This document shows, piece by piece, positions 25,008 through 34,100 of a stretch of 64,000 nt of DNA. The notes beneath the pieces are model-generated. The model saw only the letters and a program-made list of their open reading frames with translations. It made no database searches and was not told where the DNA came from. This DNA comes from Owenweeksia sp048267305. Its GTDB lineage: Bacteria > Bacteroidota > Bacteroidia > Flavobacteriales > Schleiferiaceae. Both the position numbers and the translations under genes were made by a program. The DNA lies in assembly GCA_048267305.1 (NCBI GenBank), contig JBLWXT010000009.1, positions 62,001 to 126,000 on the forward strand. The letters run 5' to 3'. Numbering within the stretch: the stretch's first letter is position 1; every line of letters begins with the position of its first letter.

Positions 25008-26196
25008 CCTTCAGTTTTATGGTAATTGAAAAGTCTGCCTTATGCCTTGAATCCGTTTCCTGATAGCCCACAATTTCAATGTCACCAACCCATACCAGCC
25101 CTCGGAGTCGGGTTAGCCAACCCTGAAATGAAGCATAGTTTTCCGTACTACCTTGAATCTGAATTTCATTTCTTGAAAAACGCACTAAGTTTTCTTTCTT
25201 CAATACCTTTAAAACTGGTTGAAAAGCCATTTTGGACAAACTAAGTTCCTTAGGCATAATAGATGCAATCTCATCGCCCAGCCTCCCAACCCTGGAGTTT
25301 GTTGCTCCGTTCACCTTCAAAAACTCATTTTTCTCTTCGTAAGCATTCTTTAAAAGGGCAACTTCATTAAACTGGCTATCAAAAATGTGAGTGAGCTGAT
25401 TCAGCTCAGAATTTTTGGAGCTGTAGTGGGTATAAAGCAGAAAATTGATCAGTAGAAGCACAAAGAAAAAAAGTGCAGCTACCAAAATTCCCTTCTTAAA
25501 AAACTGACCATACTTCCACTCAATCCGGCTATTCGCCATAAGGGGGAGCTCACTTGAAAACCGATGGGTAGCCAAGGATTGTATCCCATATAAAAAAGAT
25601 GCGGTATAATTTGGATGGATAGTTTGGTCAAAAAGCTGCACCTCTTTGTCATCATTTTCTACCACCTTTAGCGCATTGAAGTTTAAGTCAATATCATATC
25701 TGCCAACCCTTGTTGTGGACTTGGCGCTTTGGGAAAGCAAGGGCCAGTTGGTATAATCTCCCAGGGCTACATCTAAAACCTCTAATTTTAAAGATTTAAT
25801 CTCATCTATTACTTTCAGGGCAATATCCTGCCTTATAGCAGAAACAACGAATTTGCCTTCGTCCAACTCATCGATCTGAAAAATAAGATTCTCTTTGGAT
25901 ATGCTTGGAAAAGCCCTTGCCTTCAATTCATCCTCTTCCGCATTATCCTTTGCTTCCACTTTTTTGGAAAGCACCTTCTTGCCTGTGAAAATTATTTGAA
26001 CCGGACAAGAAAATGAGCTTAAAGCCAAAATTTCCTGAACAGAACTAGCGGCATAACTACCTTCCAGATTCACCTCATTCCCCTTGGATTTAAGATGGGT
26101 TGCATATAGTTTGTCAGTATCCCCAAATGAGTACTCCACCACCAGTATTTCACTAGGAAAGTCAAAGCCACTTAATATGTTTTTTAAGGTTTTCAA
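25000..26196 (-). CDS. GspL/PilM-PilN fusion-type protein
   Basis: 398 residues. The first ~225 residues are a cytoplasmic actin-like region (PilM/GspL cytoplasmic part; LVVEYSFGDTDKLYATHLKS at the start and VSAIRQDIALKVIDEIK near 115). A membrane segment (about 232-254) leads to a periplasmic coiled coil and a PilN-like domain with EIASIMPKELSLSKMAFQP. The order is that of GspL or a PilM-PilN fusion. Classical nucleotide-binding motifs of PilM are not obvious. It overlaps secretin and PilO-like genes, so synthesis is coupled. Confidence 0.8.
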   Translation of the reverse strand: MKTLKNILSGFDFPSEILVVEYSFGDTDKLYATHLKSKGNEVNLEGSYAASSVQEILALSSFSCPVQIIFTGKKVLSKKVEAKDNAEEDELKARAFPSISKENLIFQIDELDEGKFVVSAIRQDIALKVIDEIKSLKLEVLDVALGDYTNWPLLSQSAKSTTRVGRYDIDLNFNALKVVENDDKEVQLFDQTIHPNYTASFLYGIQSLATHRFSSELPLMANSRIEWKYGQFFKKGILVAALFFFVLLLINFLLYTHYSSKNSELNQLTHIFDSQFNEVALLKNAYEEKNEFLKVNGATNSRVGRLGDEIASIMPKELSLSKMAFQPVLKVLKKENLVRFSRNEIQIQGSTENYASFQGWLTRLRGLVWVGDIEIVGYQETDSRHKADFSITIKLKDE

Positions 26197-28088
26197 TCCA
26201 GAATGGTTGGTTTAATGAAGATGTTAAGTTTGGTCTTGCTATTGGTAGCAGTTCGACTGCTAAAAAGCCATTTTATTACAGGAATTCTCGACAACAAAGG
26301 CACCCCTCTTCCTGAATTGTTTTTACTTTTTTCTTCCAACCCTCCCAGCACAATCATTTCTCCTCCTTTTACTCTGATCATTGAGGTGAAAGTGCGGGTT
26401 ACAGTTCCCGGAGGTGCCTCAGGGGAAATCCTGGCTGTAAAGTCACTTTGCTCCACACTGATATCAAGGGTAACCTGATTCTCTGAAGAAACAAAGGGCT
26501 TGATTTTTAAGGTGAAATTAGCCTGCACCTGATTGTAATTTTTTGTTGTTATAGGAATTGGATTTAACCCACCTGTTACGTTTGTTTGTTCTACCACGTA
26601 GTATTCGGTGTTTCCGATGCTCATATTAGCTTCGTGGCCATTTAAAGTGGCTAGTTTGGGAGTGCTCTTTACATTTAGCACACCATTATCCTCCAAAAAC
26701 TTCAGGTTTATATAAAAGTTAGGAGTAACAGGCCCGAGATTCAAAGCTCCAAAGCCATCAAAACTGTTTATGAGTTCATTTATGGCACCAGCATCAAAAG
26801 TGTAATCAAAGGCTGGAAATAGCTGCCCAGTGCCCGGTGATTGGTTTACGCCAGTACCTGCCTGTATGCCGGTTGAAACAGTGTTGTTACGTTGATAGTC
26901 TACTATCATCACTTCTATCAGGACTACAGGAACAGGCTTGTCAATGGATTCGATAAAGCGCTCCAATGCCTTAATCTCGGGAGGCGATCCACTTGCCAAA
27001 AGACTATTGAGTTCAATAAATTCCTTTACTTCAACTCCTTTCCGTATATCTGCCGGAATAACCTCCATTACCTTTTCTACAGAGCGATGTTTTAGATAAA
27101 TTCTCTTTGTGGAACGAAGACCTTCAAAAGTGCGCTCCCCAAGAATATAGATGCTATCCTGATATATATAAGTGTAGACGGTCCCGGAAAAAAGCTTGGT
27201 CAACAAATCGTTCAGATTTACAGCCGTCACTTTTGTGGTTACCACTCCATTTAATCTTGAATATAAAAAATAGTCTACATCCAAATCGGAAAACAGGTTT
27301 TTGACTACTAACTCCAAGGGTTGATTCTCAACATCCAGACTGATCAGGTTGGAATCCACAAAGAAGCGTCCTTTCGCTTGCGGTTTATCACTCAGATCTC
27401 TTAATTTAAACTCACCAGCCTCTCCATTCTTAGGGGTGGGCGGCTCCTCTATCAGGTAAAAACCATCCTCAGTCTTATTTATGCTTAAGTTATTGGCATA
27501 GGCAATTTTGTCCAGGGCCTTATCAAATGGTACATTTTCCAAGTAAATGGAAAGCCGCTTATTCTCAAGGCCAGGCTTAAACACCACATTACGTCCTGTT
27601 CTTTGGGTAATTAGCTTAGCCACTTCGTGAAGGGAGTCATTCTTAAGTTCTATGTACAAATTGGTAGTGGCTGTATCATAGGAGAGCGGAATGTTTCGAG
27701 GGAGTTTCACCTGTTTTACCACAGGTGCTATGTAGGGCTTTACATAAATGATATTGCCTGTAAACTCATAGTCCAGGTTATACTGCTTGGCCAGAAAAAT
27801 AAGTACCTCGGATACGGAGACATTATTAAAATTATTGACCACTTGCCCCTTAACATTAGGGTCAATACTGAGGTTTACTTTATTGGAGGTTCCCAGAGCC
27901 CTTAAAAACTCAGGCAAAGGAACGTTGCTTACTGTAAGGTCAACAGGATCTTCCAGACCTGGAGACTCTGAAATCATTAAGTCCATTCTGGCCTTCATGA
28001 GCTCATAGCGGGTGGGCTCAGTTTGAGCCATTCCAGCAAGAGTTACAAGAAGCATGAAAATGCCTACCAAAAGCGTTTTTCTTAGCAT
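26193..28088 (-). CDS. gspD: secretin GspD/PilQ
   Basis: 631 residues with a signal peptide (about 1-21). An STN/N-domain near 45-110 has EFLRALGTSNKVNLSIDPNV, followed by further secretin N-domains. The C-terminal secretin domain carries PKLATLNGHEANMSIGNTEY (about 485-504) and the signature VPLLSRIPVIKWLF (about 597-610). It forms the outer-membrane channel. It overlaps the PilM-PilN fusion by 4 bases and lies 4 bases after gspE. Confidence 0.95.
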   Translation of the reverse strand: MLRKTLLVGIFMLLVTLAGMAQTEPTRYELMKARMDLMISESPGLEDPVDLTVSNVPLPEFLRALGTSNKVNLSIDPNVKGQVVNNFNNVSVSEVLIFLAKQYNLDYEFTGNIIYVKPYIAPVVKQVKLPRNIPLSYDTATTNLYIELKNDSLHEVAKLITQRTGRNVVFKPGLENKRLSIYLENVPFDKALDKIAYANNLSINKTEDGFYLIEEPPTPKNGEAGEFKLRDLSDKPQAKGRFFVDSNLISLDVENQPLELVVKNLFSDLDVDYFLYSRLNGVVTTKVTAVNLNDLLTKLFSGTVYTYIYQDSIYILGERTFEGLRSTKRIYLKHRSVEKVMEVIPADIRKGVEVKEFIELNSLLASGSPPEIKALERFIESIDKPVPVVLIEVMIVDYQRNNTVSTGIQAGTGVNQSPGTGQLFPAFDYTFDAGAINELINSFDGFGALNLGPVTPNFYINLKFLEDNGVLNVKSTPKLATLNGHEANMSIGNTEYYVVEQTNVTGGLNPIPITTKNYNQVQANFTLKIKPFVSSENQVTLDISVEQSDFTARISPEAPPGTVTRTFTSMIRVKGGEMIVLGGLEEKSKNNSGRGVPLLSRIPVIKWLFSSRTATNSKTKLNIFIKPTILD

Positions 28089-28092
28089 AAAT

Positions 28093-29541
28093 TTAGTTCA
28101 TAAGAAGAGCATAGATCTCTTCAAGTGCGGTTTCCCCTTGGGTTAGTAACTCGTAGGCCTTATCGGATAGCTTCACAATGTCGCGTTCAGCCAATAGAGC
28201 ATCTACATCAGAAATGTTGTTTTTTATGGCTTCGGCTAATTCCTGATCCATGGTAATTAGTTCATAAATGGCTTTTCGACCAGAATAGCCCGTGTAGTAG
28301 CAATGATCACAGCCAATAGGCATATAGTGCTCTTTGATAGCCTTTGAACCTCTAAAGGCCGGTGGTAAGTCTTTTTCTTCTAAAGGCTCCTTTTGCTTGC
28401 AATGAGTACAAAGAAGTCGTACCAATCGCTGGGCAGCACTAAGGTTAAGAGTGTTGGCAATGAGAAAGGATGGTACACCCATATCAATTAATCTGGTAAT
28501 AGTTCCCCAGGCTGAGTTAGTGTGTATCGTTGAAAATACCATATGCCCCGTAAGGGCTGCACGGATAGCCATTTGTGCCGTGTCCTTATCTCGGATTTCA
28601 CCTAACATAATCACATCCGGATCTTGCCGCAAAAAGGTTCGCATAGCTGTTGGAAAGTCCAATCCAATACTCTCTTTCAACTGAACCTGATTAATACCTT
28701 CCAGAGTATATTCAATAGGATCTTCTATGGTTATGATGTTTCGTGTTTCTTCATTCAGAAGTTTTAGAGTGGCATATAATGTTGTGGTTTTTCCTGAACC
28801 TGTTGGTCCACTGACCAACACTACTCCATGAGGTTTGCGGATAGCTTCCTTAAAAACCTTGAGATCATTCTCCCCAAAACCCAGTGTGGCCAGATCAATT
28901 TGAACCGCATCCCTGCTTAACAATCGCATCACAACTTTTTCTCCATGCAAGGTTGGTAATACCGAAACTCTTATATCAAACTTTAGATTATCCTCACCAA
29001 ACTCAATACGCCCATCCTGTGGCAAGCGTTTTTCTGCTATATCTAGGTGTGCCTGGATTTTTATTTTATTGACAACAGGAGGATAGTCAATCATTGGAAT
29101 TTCGTAGCGCTCAACCAATTTACCATCGATTCTTATCCTTACCCTGCACTTACCCTCATAGGGCTCTAGATGAATATCACTGGATCCCAATTCGTGAGCT
29201 TCACGAATCAGGCGTTTTAAAAAGTCTTTTTCTTCATTGAAGCGAAATCGCAGTTCCTGCTTGGGCTGGTGCTTCTTTCTCCTATAGTAGCGGGTCAGGC
29301 TTTTCTGAATTTTGGCGGAATCTGATTTCTCCAGATTTACCGGAACCCCAAACACTAACTCCAACTCATCACACAAATCCGGGCGATGATGAAATTCATC
29401 CACATAGAAGCAAAGGACATGCTTGCCTATTTCCTTTGGAATAATTTGGTAATGGAAAGCTTGCTCGGAAGTTAGGAATTGTTGATCCCCCGTGCTGATC
29501 TCAAAAAAGTCATGACCATTAATAGTATTTGTGGCACTCAT
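28093..29541 (-). CDS. gspE: secretion/pilus assembly ATPase GspE/PilB
   Basis: 482 residues. A short N1-type domain is followed by the ATPase core: Walker A GPTGSGKTTT (about 244-253), Asp box ITIEDPIEY, Walker B DPDVIMLGEIRD and His box TGHMVFSTIHTN. Four cysteines (CTHC near 386-389, CDHC near 416-419) make the usual zinc module. It powers pseudopilus assembly. No second (PilT-like) retraction ATPase is present in the window, which favours a secretion rather than a retractile-pilus role. It overlaps the prepilin peptidase gene by 4 bases. Confidence 0.95.
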   Translation of the reverse strand: MSATNTINGHDFFEISTGDQQFLTSEQAFHYQIIPKEIGKHVLCFYVDEFHHRPDLCDELELVFGVPVNLEKSDSAKIQKSLTRYYRRKKHQPKQELRFRFNEEKDFLKRLIREAHELGSSDIHLEPYEGKCRVRIRIDGKLVERYEIPMIDYPPVVNKIKIQAHLDIAEKRLPQDGRIEFGEDNLKFDIRVSVLPTLHGEKVVMRLLSRDAVQIDLATLGFGENDLKVFKEAIRKPHGVVLVSGPTGSGKTTTLYATLKLLNEETRNIITIEDPIEYTLEGINQVQLKESIGLDFPTAMRTFLRQDPDVIMLGEIRDKDTAQMAIRAALTGHMVFSTIHTNSAWGTITRLIDMGVPSFLIANTLNLSAAQRLVRLLCTHCKQKEPLEEKDLPPAFRGSKAIKEHYMPIGCDHCYYTGYSGRKAIYELITMDQELAEAIKNNISDVDALLAERDIVKLSDKAYELLTQGETALEEIYALLMN

Positions 29542-30032
29542 ATAAACAAAAGGTTTAGAGCATAAATGTTAAACAGTTCAGCAGTGTGAAGAGCAATGAC
29601 AATACAAAGTAGACCAGATTGGATTCCGGCCAACGGTATGGTTCCCTTTTTAAAGAAAATCAAACCTGCAATTAAGGATAGGATCAGGCTTATAATGAAA
29701 AAGATTAGAAAAATGTCAGTTGGTAAGCCCAATGCCAAAACAAGAAAAAAAAGAAGGTCGCCAGAACCGAGGTATTTTTTAAGCACAGTGGAAGGATTTA
29801 CTCCCTTTACCCTGAACACAGCAAAAAGCAGCGTAATCTGGAAAAGAAGAAAGCTAAGGTTGAGTACTTGAGACCTTATTATAGCATGCCAGGAAATGGC
29901 CGTGGATCCCCATAAAACCAATGCCACCAAGCCTAAAGGAAATAGAAACCAGCTCACAGCACGAAATCGAAAGTCCTGTATACATATTAAGGATAATGCC
30001 AGGAAAACGAATAGTGAGTAGATAATAGTCAT
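29538..30032 (-). CDS. A24-type prepilin peptidase, minimal form
   Basis: 164 residues with about five membrane segments. The two catalytic aspartates of the family are Asp20 in IQDFRFRAVSW and Asp92 in YLGSGDLLFF (the GxGD motif). The N-terminal methylase domain of GspO/PilD is absent, so this is the minimal peptidase form. It would process the three pseudopilins of the operon. It overlaps gspE by 4 bases and lies 1 base after the main pseudopilin gene. Confidence 0.9.
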   Translation of the reverse strand: MTIIYSLFVFLALSLICIQDFRFRAVSWFLFPLGLVALVLWGSTAISWHAIIRSQVLNLSFLLFQITLLFAVFRVKGVNPSTVLKKYLGSGDLLFFLVLALGLPTDIFLIFFIISLILSLIAGLIFFKKGTIPLAGIQSGLLCIVIALHTAELFNIYALNLLFI

Positions 30033-30033
30033 G

Positions 30034-30435
30034 CTAATCAGGAGTTACTTCTACCAAATTTTGGTTTTCATCAATCTCCCACACATTAATAATTCCGTCT
30101 CCATCAAAATCAGCCAAGGCGGTAGCACGTGCTTTAAATGAATTTGGGCTGGCCTCAATGATTTCAATTTGATAGTTGGCATTGCCTCCTTCGTCTATCG
30201 TTTTTTCATGCTCAAAACCTATCGTAGAAAAATCCATAGAATATTTTGATTTCATCATGAACTCAGTTCGTTCCAGTGTATATATATGTTTTAACTGAAG
30301 TTTAGCCTCTGTACTTTTTGTTCGGGAAATAAGTGGCATAAGTACTGGAAGCGCCAGTAGAACAAGGATGCCGATAATTACCAAAACAATTAATAATTCA
30401 TTTAGCGTATATGCAGGAATTTTTCTACTTTTCAT
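30034..30435 (-). CDS. gspG: major pseudopilin GspG-like
   Basis: 133 residues from an ATG at 30435. In-frame ATGs further upstream (to 30588) add a Cys-rich segment that looks like an artefact and would overlap the divergent gene, so I place the start here. MKSRKIPA is the leader, followed by YTLNELLIVLVIIGILVLLA (Glu5 present; Ala at -1). The C-terminal tail has DFDGDGIINVWEIDENQNL, a calcium-type loop expected for GspG. It is the first gene of the operon that runs to gspF. Confidence 0.85.
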   Translation of the reverse strand: MKSRKIPAYTLNELLIVLVIIGILVLLALPVLMPLISRTKSTEAKLQLKHIYTLERTEFMMKSKYSMDFSTIGFEHEKTIDEGGNANYQIEIIEASPNSFKARATALADFDGDGIINVWEIDENQNLVEVTPD

Positions 30436-30555
30436 ACCGTTAAAAATCTTTGAATTCAAAGGTGTCATTAAAGGCTTGGGAACACTTGGACACTTTGATG
30501 TTTTTTGGCAATCAGCACAACAACAACTATTTACCAATTCAACTCGAACCATTGT

Positions 30556-32097
30556 ATGAGCAAAAATGTGCTGATACGAGCCACTCAACTCGTGTCATCT
30601 TTATCTCCTCAGGAGAAATTATCTGTAGTAAACCTCATTAATTCAACCAGAAATCCAAATTCCAAAAGGAGTAAGCTTTTGGAGCTGTTTGAGGCAATAA
30701 TAGCCAGTTCAGGAGATCCTATCATCAAAAACCGAAAGCTGTTGGAACTTCTTGAAGAGCGTATTCTGGATAGCCTGTTACTTTCAACAAACCTCTTCCG
30801 TGAAGGAAAATATAAGAATCAGGATATGCTTGCTCTTACTTTACAGAAAGAGCAAGCAAAAAGTAGGTTGTTGTACAGTCGTGGAGTGGTAAAAAGGTCT
30901 TATGAAGTGGCGGAAAGTTGTTTGGTAAAGGCCAAGGAGTCTGAAAGTTATGACACCATTCTGGCCTTGCTTCACCAACAGGTGGCCATGACCTGCATTC
31001 ATCAAAATGAGCAGGTATTCTTTTTGAAGGTGGCAGAAATCGATTATTTTGAAACCGCCAGATCTCTTAAAATGCGTTCTATAAGGATGTATCGTGAGCT
31101 CCGAATGAAAAAATACCACAACATCACCGAAAATCTGGACATCTTCGTGGAATTCTGTTTAGCTCAGCTTAGCAACTATCTTGATAAATCTCCTATAAAC
31201 ACTATTGAGTCCATCAGATTGTTCTTTGAAAAGGAACAGTATGAATTGGAGGGAAATGTGATTAAGTCGCTCGAAAAGACGATTGAATTATATGATCGTT
31301 GTCAATCCAGTCCTGAGTGTACCCTGGTGTTTAATATATATGAATTGGTTTATGAGCAGGCCAGACTGGGTTTTGAGCTGGGGCGAGTTGATGAATCCAT
31401 TTTCTTTTTGGAGAAGTGCTCAAGACACCTGCCTATGGAAAATGTGGCTTGTCAAAAGAGCAATGAACTGTTATTTCTTATTTACTTTTTGCGAAAGGAC
31501 TATGGCAAAGCAGAAGGCTTACTAATTCAAATAAAGGCCAGTGAGTATTATGAAAAATTGATAATACCAGCTATGAAGGCTAGATACACTTACTATGAGA
31601 GTAGCTTACATTTTGCAAGGGGAAGATTCTCACAATGCATAAAAAGCCTTACTAGAATAAGCCTTAGTAGCCTCAAGGATTATGAAAAGTTAAGGATTCG
31701 CTTACTAGTCATTATGGTTTATATTGAAACGCATAAACTAGATGAGGCGGATTGGAAAATTGATTCAACCCGGAAGTTTATCCAGCGAAAAGGACTACAA
31801 AAAATAATGTCCCTTAGGGGTATGGCTAATTTCTTTGAATGTCTTAAAACCCTCAAAAGTTATGGATATGATTTCAAGAGGTTTAAGAAAAACTCCAAAG
31901 ATATCTATTCCAAAATGGCTATCATCAAAAACAAAAAAACAACGACTGCTTTCCTAAGCACTTGGCTTGTCCAATATGACCAATGGATGTTGAGTAAACT
32001 GTCAGAAGAGGTGCACAGTGAGGACTATCAGGTTTGGCAATCCTTTAGGAGAGAGTCTTATTATAACACAGGTGTGGTTAGTAGGATTTACGTCTAG
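30556..32097 (+). CDS. helical-repeat (TPR-like) protein divergent to the secretion operon
   Basis: 513 residues starting MSKNVLIRATQLVSSLSPQE at 30556; a further ATG at 30505 would enter the pseudopilin upstream region. The protein is entirely helical, with repeating pairs such as YSRGVVKRSYEVAESCLVKA and GLLIQIKASEYYEKLIIPAM, consistent with tetratricopeptide-type repeats. There is no signal peptide and no recognised family. Being divergent from the secretion operon with 120 bases between starts, it could share its regulation. Confidence 0.6.
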   Translation: MSKNVLIRATQLVSSLSPQEKLSVVNLINSTRNPNSKRSKLLELFEAIIASSGDPIIKNRKLLELLEERILDSLLLSTNLFREGKYKNQDMLALTLQKEQAKSRLLYSRGVVKRSYEVAESCLVKAKESESYDTILALLHQQVAMTCIHQNEQVFFLKVAEIDYFETARSLKMRSIRMYRELRMKKYHNITENLDIFVEFCLAQLSNYLDKSPINTIESIRLFFEKEQYELEGNVIKSLEKTIELYDRCQSSPECTLVFNIYELVYEQARLGFELGRVDESIFFLEKCSRHLPMENVACQKSNELLFLIYFLRKDYGKAEGLLIQIKASEYYEKLIIPAMKARYTYYESSLHFARGRFSQCIKSLTRISLSSLKDYEKLRIRLLVIMVYIETHKLDEADWKIDSTRKFIQRKGLQKIMSLRGMANFFECLKTLKSYGYDFKRFKKNSKDIYSKMAIIKNKKTTTAFLSTWLVQYDQWMLSKLSEEVHSEDYQVWQSFRRESYYNTGVVSRIYV

Positions 32098-32230
32098 TCA
32101 CTAAACAATAAAGACACTTAGGTTCATGGAGAAATAATTTAAGGTTAAAGTTCTTTCTATTTGAATCCGTATAAGCTGTTAGTAATCAGGTTATGTTCTT
32201 GTTAATTAGAGGATTGCCAATTATTTGAAT

Positions 32231-32259
32231 TTTGTCCAACCATTCTGGTCTTAAGTTTT
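32231..32259 (+). promoter_or_regulatory. promoter of the RHS operon
   Basis: TTTG at 32231-32234, a 17-base spacer, then TAAGTTTT at 32252-32259, one mismatch from TAnnTTTG. It lies 29 bases before the first ATG of the operon. Confidence 0.45.
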
Positions 32260-32287
32260 TGATTTTTGGGTAAATCTTAAAATTAAA

Positions 32288-32725
32288 ATGAAAGCAGCAA
32301 TAATTATTGGCTTCCTTCTAATCTGCCAACTATCATTTAGTCAATCCGACACAACTAACAGTTACCTAAACAATTTTCAATACACCGTTTTTTGGTCGCA
32401 ACAGGGAATTGTGAATGGCGACACCCTTGTTAGGCTGAATTGCAATTTAAACGTTCCAGACACCAATTCAATTTCTGCGATCGAAATTAAGGTTGGTAAT
32501 TTTAAAGGGGATGGAAGTTTGGTTAATTATACTTTTCCATTAAACTCAAATTTTGGGTTTCCAAACGACTACGGTTTGAGTTTATCAGGAAATGCTGTTC
32601 AAGTTGACTTAGGGAATCAGCCACCGAGACTTTATTATTTATCGGTTCGTATTTACGACAGCTTTGGCAATAAGTCTGACTTTCTTTTTTACGACTCTAC
32701 GTCCAACCAATTAACCAAGTTCTGA
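32288..32725 (+). CDS. small secreted beta-rich protein (RHS operon)
   Basis: 145 residues with a signal peptide (MKAAIIIGFLLICQLSFSQ). The rest is predicted beta-rich with sandwich-like strands (YTVFWSQQGIVNGDTLVRL, YYLSVRIYDSFGNKSD). Family unknown. It is the first gene of the RHS operon; its stop overlaps the next start by one base (TGATG). Confidence 0.65.
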   Translation: MKAAIIIGFLLICQLSFSQSDTTNSYLNNFQYTVFWSQQGIVNGDTLVRLNCNLNVPDTNSISAIEIKVGNFKGDGSLVNYTFPLNSNFGFPNDYGLSLSGNAVQVDLGNQPPRLYYLSVRIYDSFGNKSDFLFYDSTSNQLTKF

Positions 32726-33621
32726 TGAAGTCTGTTTTCAGTTTATTATTTTTGGTTGGTACCTACATCAGTGTTATAGCCCAGACCACTGCAAACATAA
32801 GTGTATCTAAAGATGCCGCTGTTTATTTTAGATCTGGCACCACGGCAATGGACAATAACTATGGTACCCATGCATCTTTATTTGTGCTTACTGGAACAGC
32901 TGGCTCGTCAAGCACTATTTGGAGAAGCTATGTAGAAATAGACCTGAGTTCTCTTCCAACAAATGCCGTAATCAAATCGGCTACTTTGCATTTACAAGCC
33001 CTTAGTACTCTGCAAAATGCAGGGAGTAATGAAGTGGTTCTTCATAAAACTACATCCAGCTGGGACGAGAGTACCATTACCTGGAATAACCAACCGAGTT
33101 ATACCACAGATGTGGCTGATCCAACCGTATCCAGTGGTGGTACAGGTGCAAGAGACGTTGATGTCACCGATTGGACAAGGGATGCTCTTATAAGCACTGG
33201 CTCCTTATCCTTTGCAATGAAATTGGTGACAGAGGTTGCCGGGCAAGTGAGAAAAATGGAAATGGCTTCATCTGACCATGCAACTACATCGTATCGGCCA
33301 GTCCTTGAGGTTGTTTATTATGAAAACGAGTTTTTTATGGATGCTCATCCTGAACCTGTTAATGACATCTACGAATTGGCGATCAATAGCATCAACGTTC
33401 AACTTGATGAAAACTTTTTGAGCAATACCGAAACAATATCCTACGAAATTAAGGATAGAGATAATGTTGTAGTTGTCTCAAAAAACAGTACCAATATGAC
33501 CAGGGATTATCTCTTTATTAAGATTGATCCATCATCATTCTCATTAACCGATGATTTAATTTATGAAATCATTTTTTACAACGACCAAGGCTCCAAACGA
33601 TATTTAAAATTTAAGAAATGA
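32725..33621 (+). CDS. DNRLRE-domain secreted protein
   Basis: 298 residues with a signal peptide (about 1-19). The DNRLRE/CBM-type domain (about 20-205) is recognisable by SKDAAVYFRSGTTAMDNNYG, RSYVEIDLSSLPTNAVIKSA and TSSWDESTITWNNQP. The C-terminal ~90 residues are a separate small beta domain ending YEIIFYNDQGSKRYLKFKK, perhaps a surface-attachment domain. In Gram-positive WapA-type proteins DNRLRE and RHS repeats occur on one chain. Here they are separate genes of one operon, suggesting that this is a partner of the RHS shell. Confidence 0.8.
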   Translation: MKSVFSLLFLVGTYISVIAQTTANISVSKDAAVYFRSGTTAMDNNYGTHASLFVLTGTAGSSSTIWRSYVEIDLSSLPTNAVIKSATLHLQALSTLQNAGSNEVVLHKTTSSWDESTITWNNQPSYTTDVADPTVSSGGTGARDVDVTDWTRDALISTGSLSFAMKLVTEVAGQVRKMEMASSDHATTSYRPVLEVVYYENEFFMDAHPEPVNDIYELAINSINVQLDENFLSNTETISYEIKDRDNVVVVSKNSTNMTRDYLFIKIDPSSFSLTDDLIYEIIFYNDQGSKRYLKFKK

Positions 33622-34100
33622 AAGGATATTACAGTTACATATACAGCACGGTGATAGGAATTGGGATGGTTGTGGCTATCTCTCTTAATCACTCGAAAAC
33701 AGCATATATCGATATGTCTAAGGTAATTGATGGATATGAGATGAAAGTTGATTTGGAAAATCTTTTGAATCATGAATTACAATCTCGCAAGCAAGGCTTA
33801 GATGCTATAGCGGCTGAAATGGACAGTATCAAATCTATTGATAGCTTGGAATACAACAAATACAAGAGATACTATTTCCATGCTTCTGAAGAACTGAGCA
33901 AATTTAAAGATGGCAAGGCCAATGAAATTCGCACTCAGGTTATTACAAATATTAATAATGCAGTTATAAAGTTCGGAGAGGAATCCGGCTACGATTACAT
34001 ACTTGGAGCAAATGGAAACGGATCGATCATGTACGCCAATGATAGCGAAGATGTAACCGATGAATTGATAACCTATTTAAATGAGAAATATGGCAAGTAG
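33618..34100 (+). CDS. OmpH/Skp-family periplasmic chaperone-like protein
   Basis: 160 residues with an N-terminal hydrophobic helix (about 5-23). The OmpH signature follows: AYIDMSKVIDGYEMKVDLEN near 29-48, then a coiled-coil tentacle, and at the end the characteristic ESGYDYILGANGNGSIMYAN. Skp-type chaperones hold outer-membrane or exported proteins in the periplasm. Here it probably serves the large RHS proteins downstream, an inference from gene order. Confidence 0.8.
   Translation: MKGYYSYIYSTVIGIGMVVAISLNHSKTAYIDMSKVIDGYEMKVDLENLLNHELQSRKQGLDAIAAEMDSIKSIDSLEYNKYKRYYFHASEELSKFKDGKANEIRTQVITNINNAVIKFGEESGYDYILGANGNGSIMYANDSEDVTDELITYLNEKYGK

Noticed and set aside
30436..30588. N-terminal extension of the major pseudopilin
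   Set aside because: The extension is Cys-rich without a leader pattern and overlaps the divergent gene start; the leader MKSRKIPA directly precedes the pilin helix.
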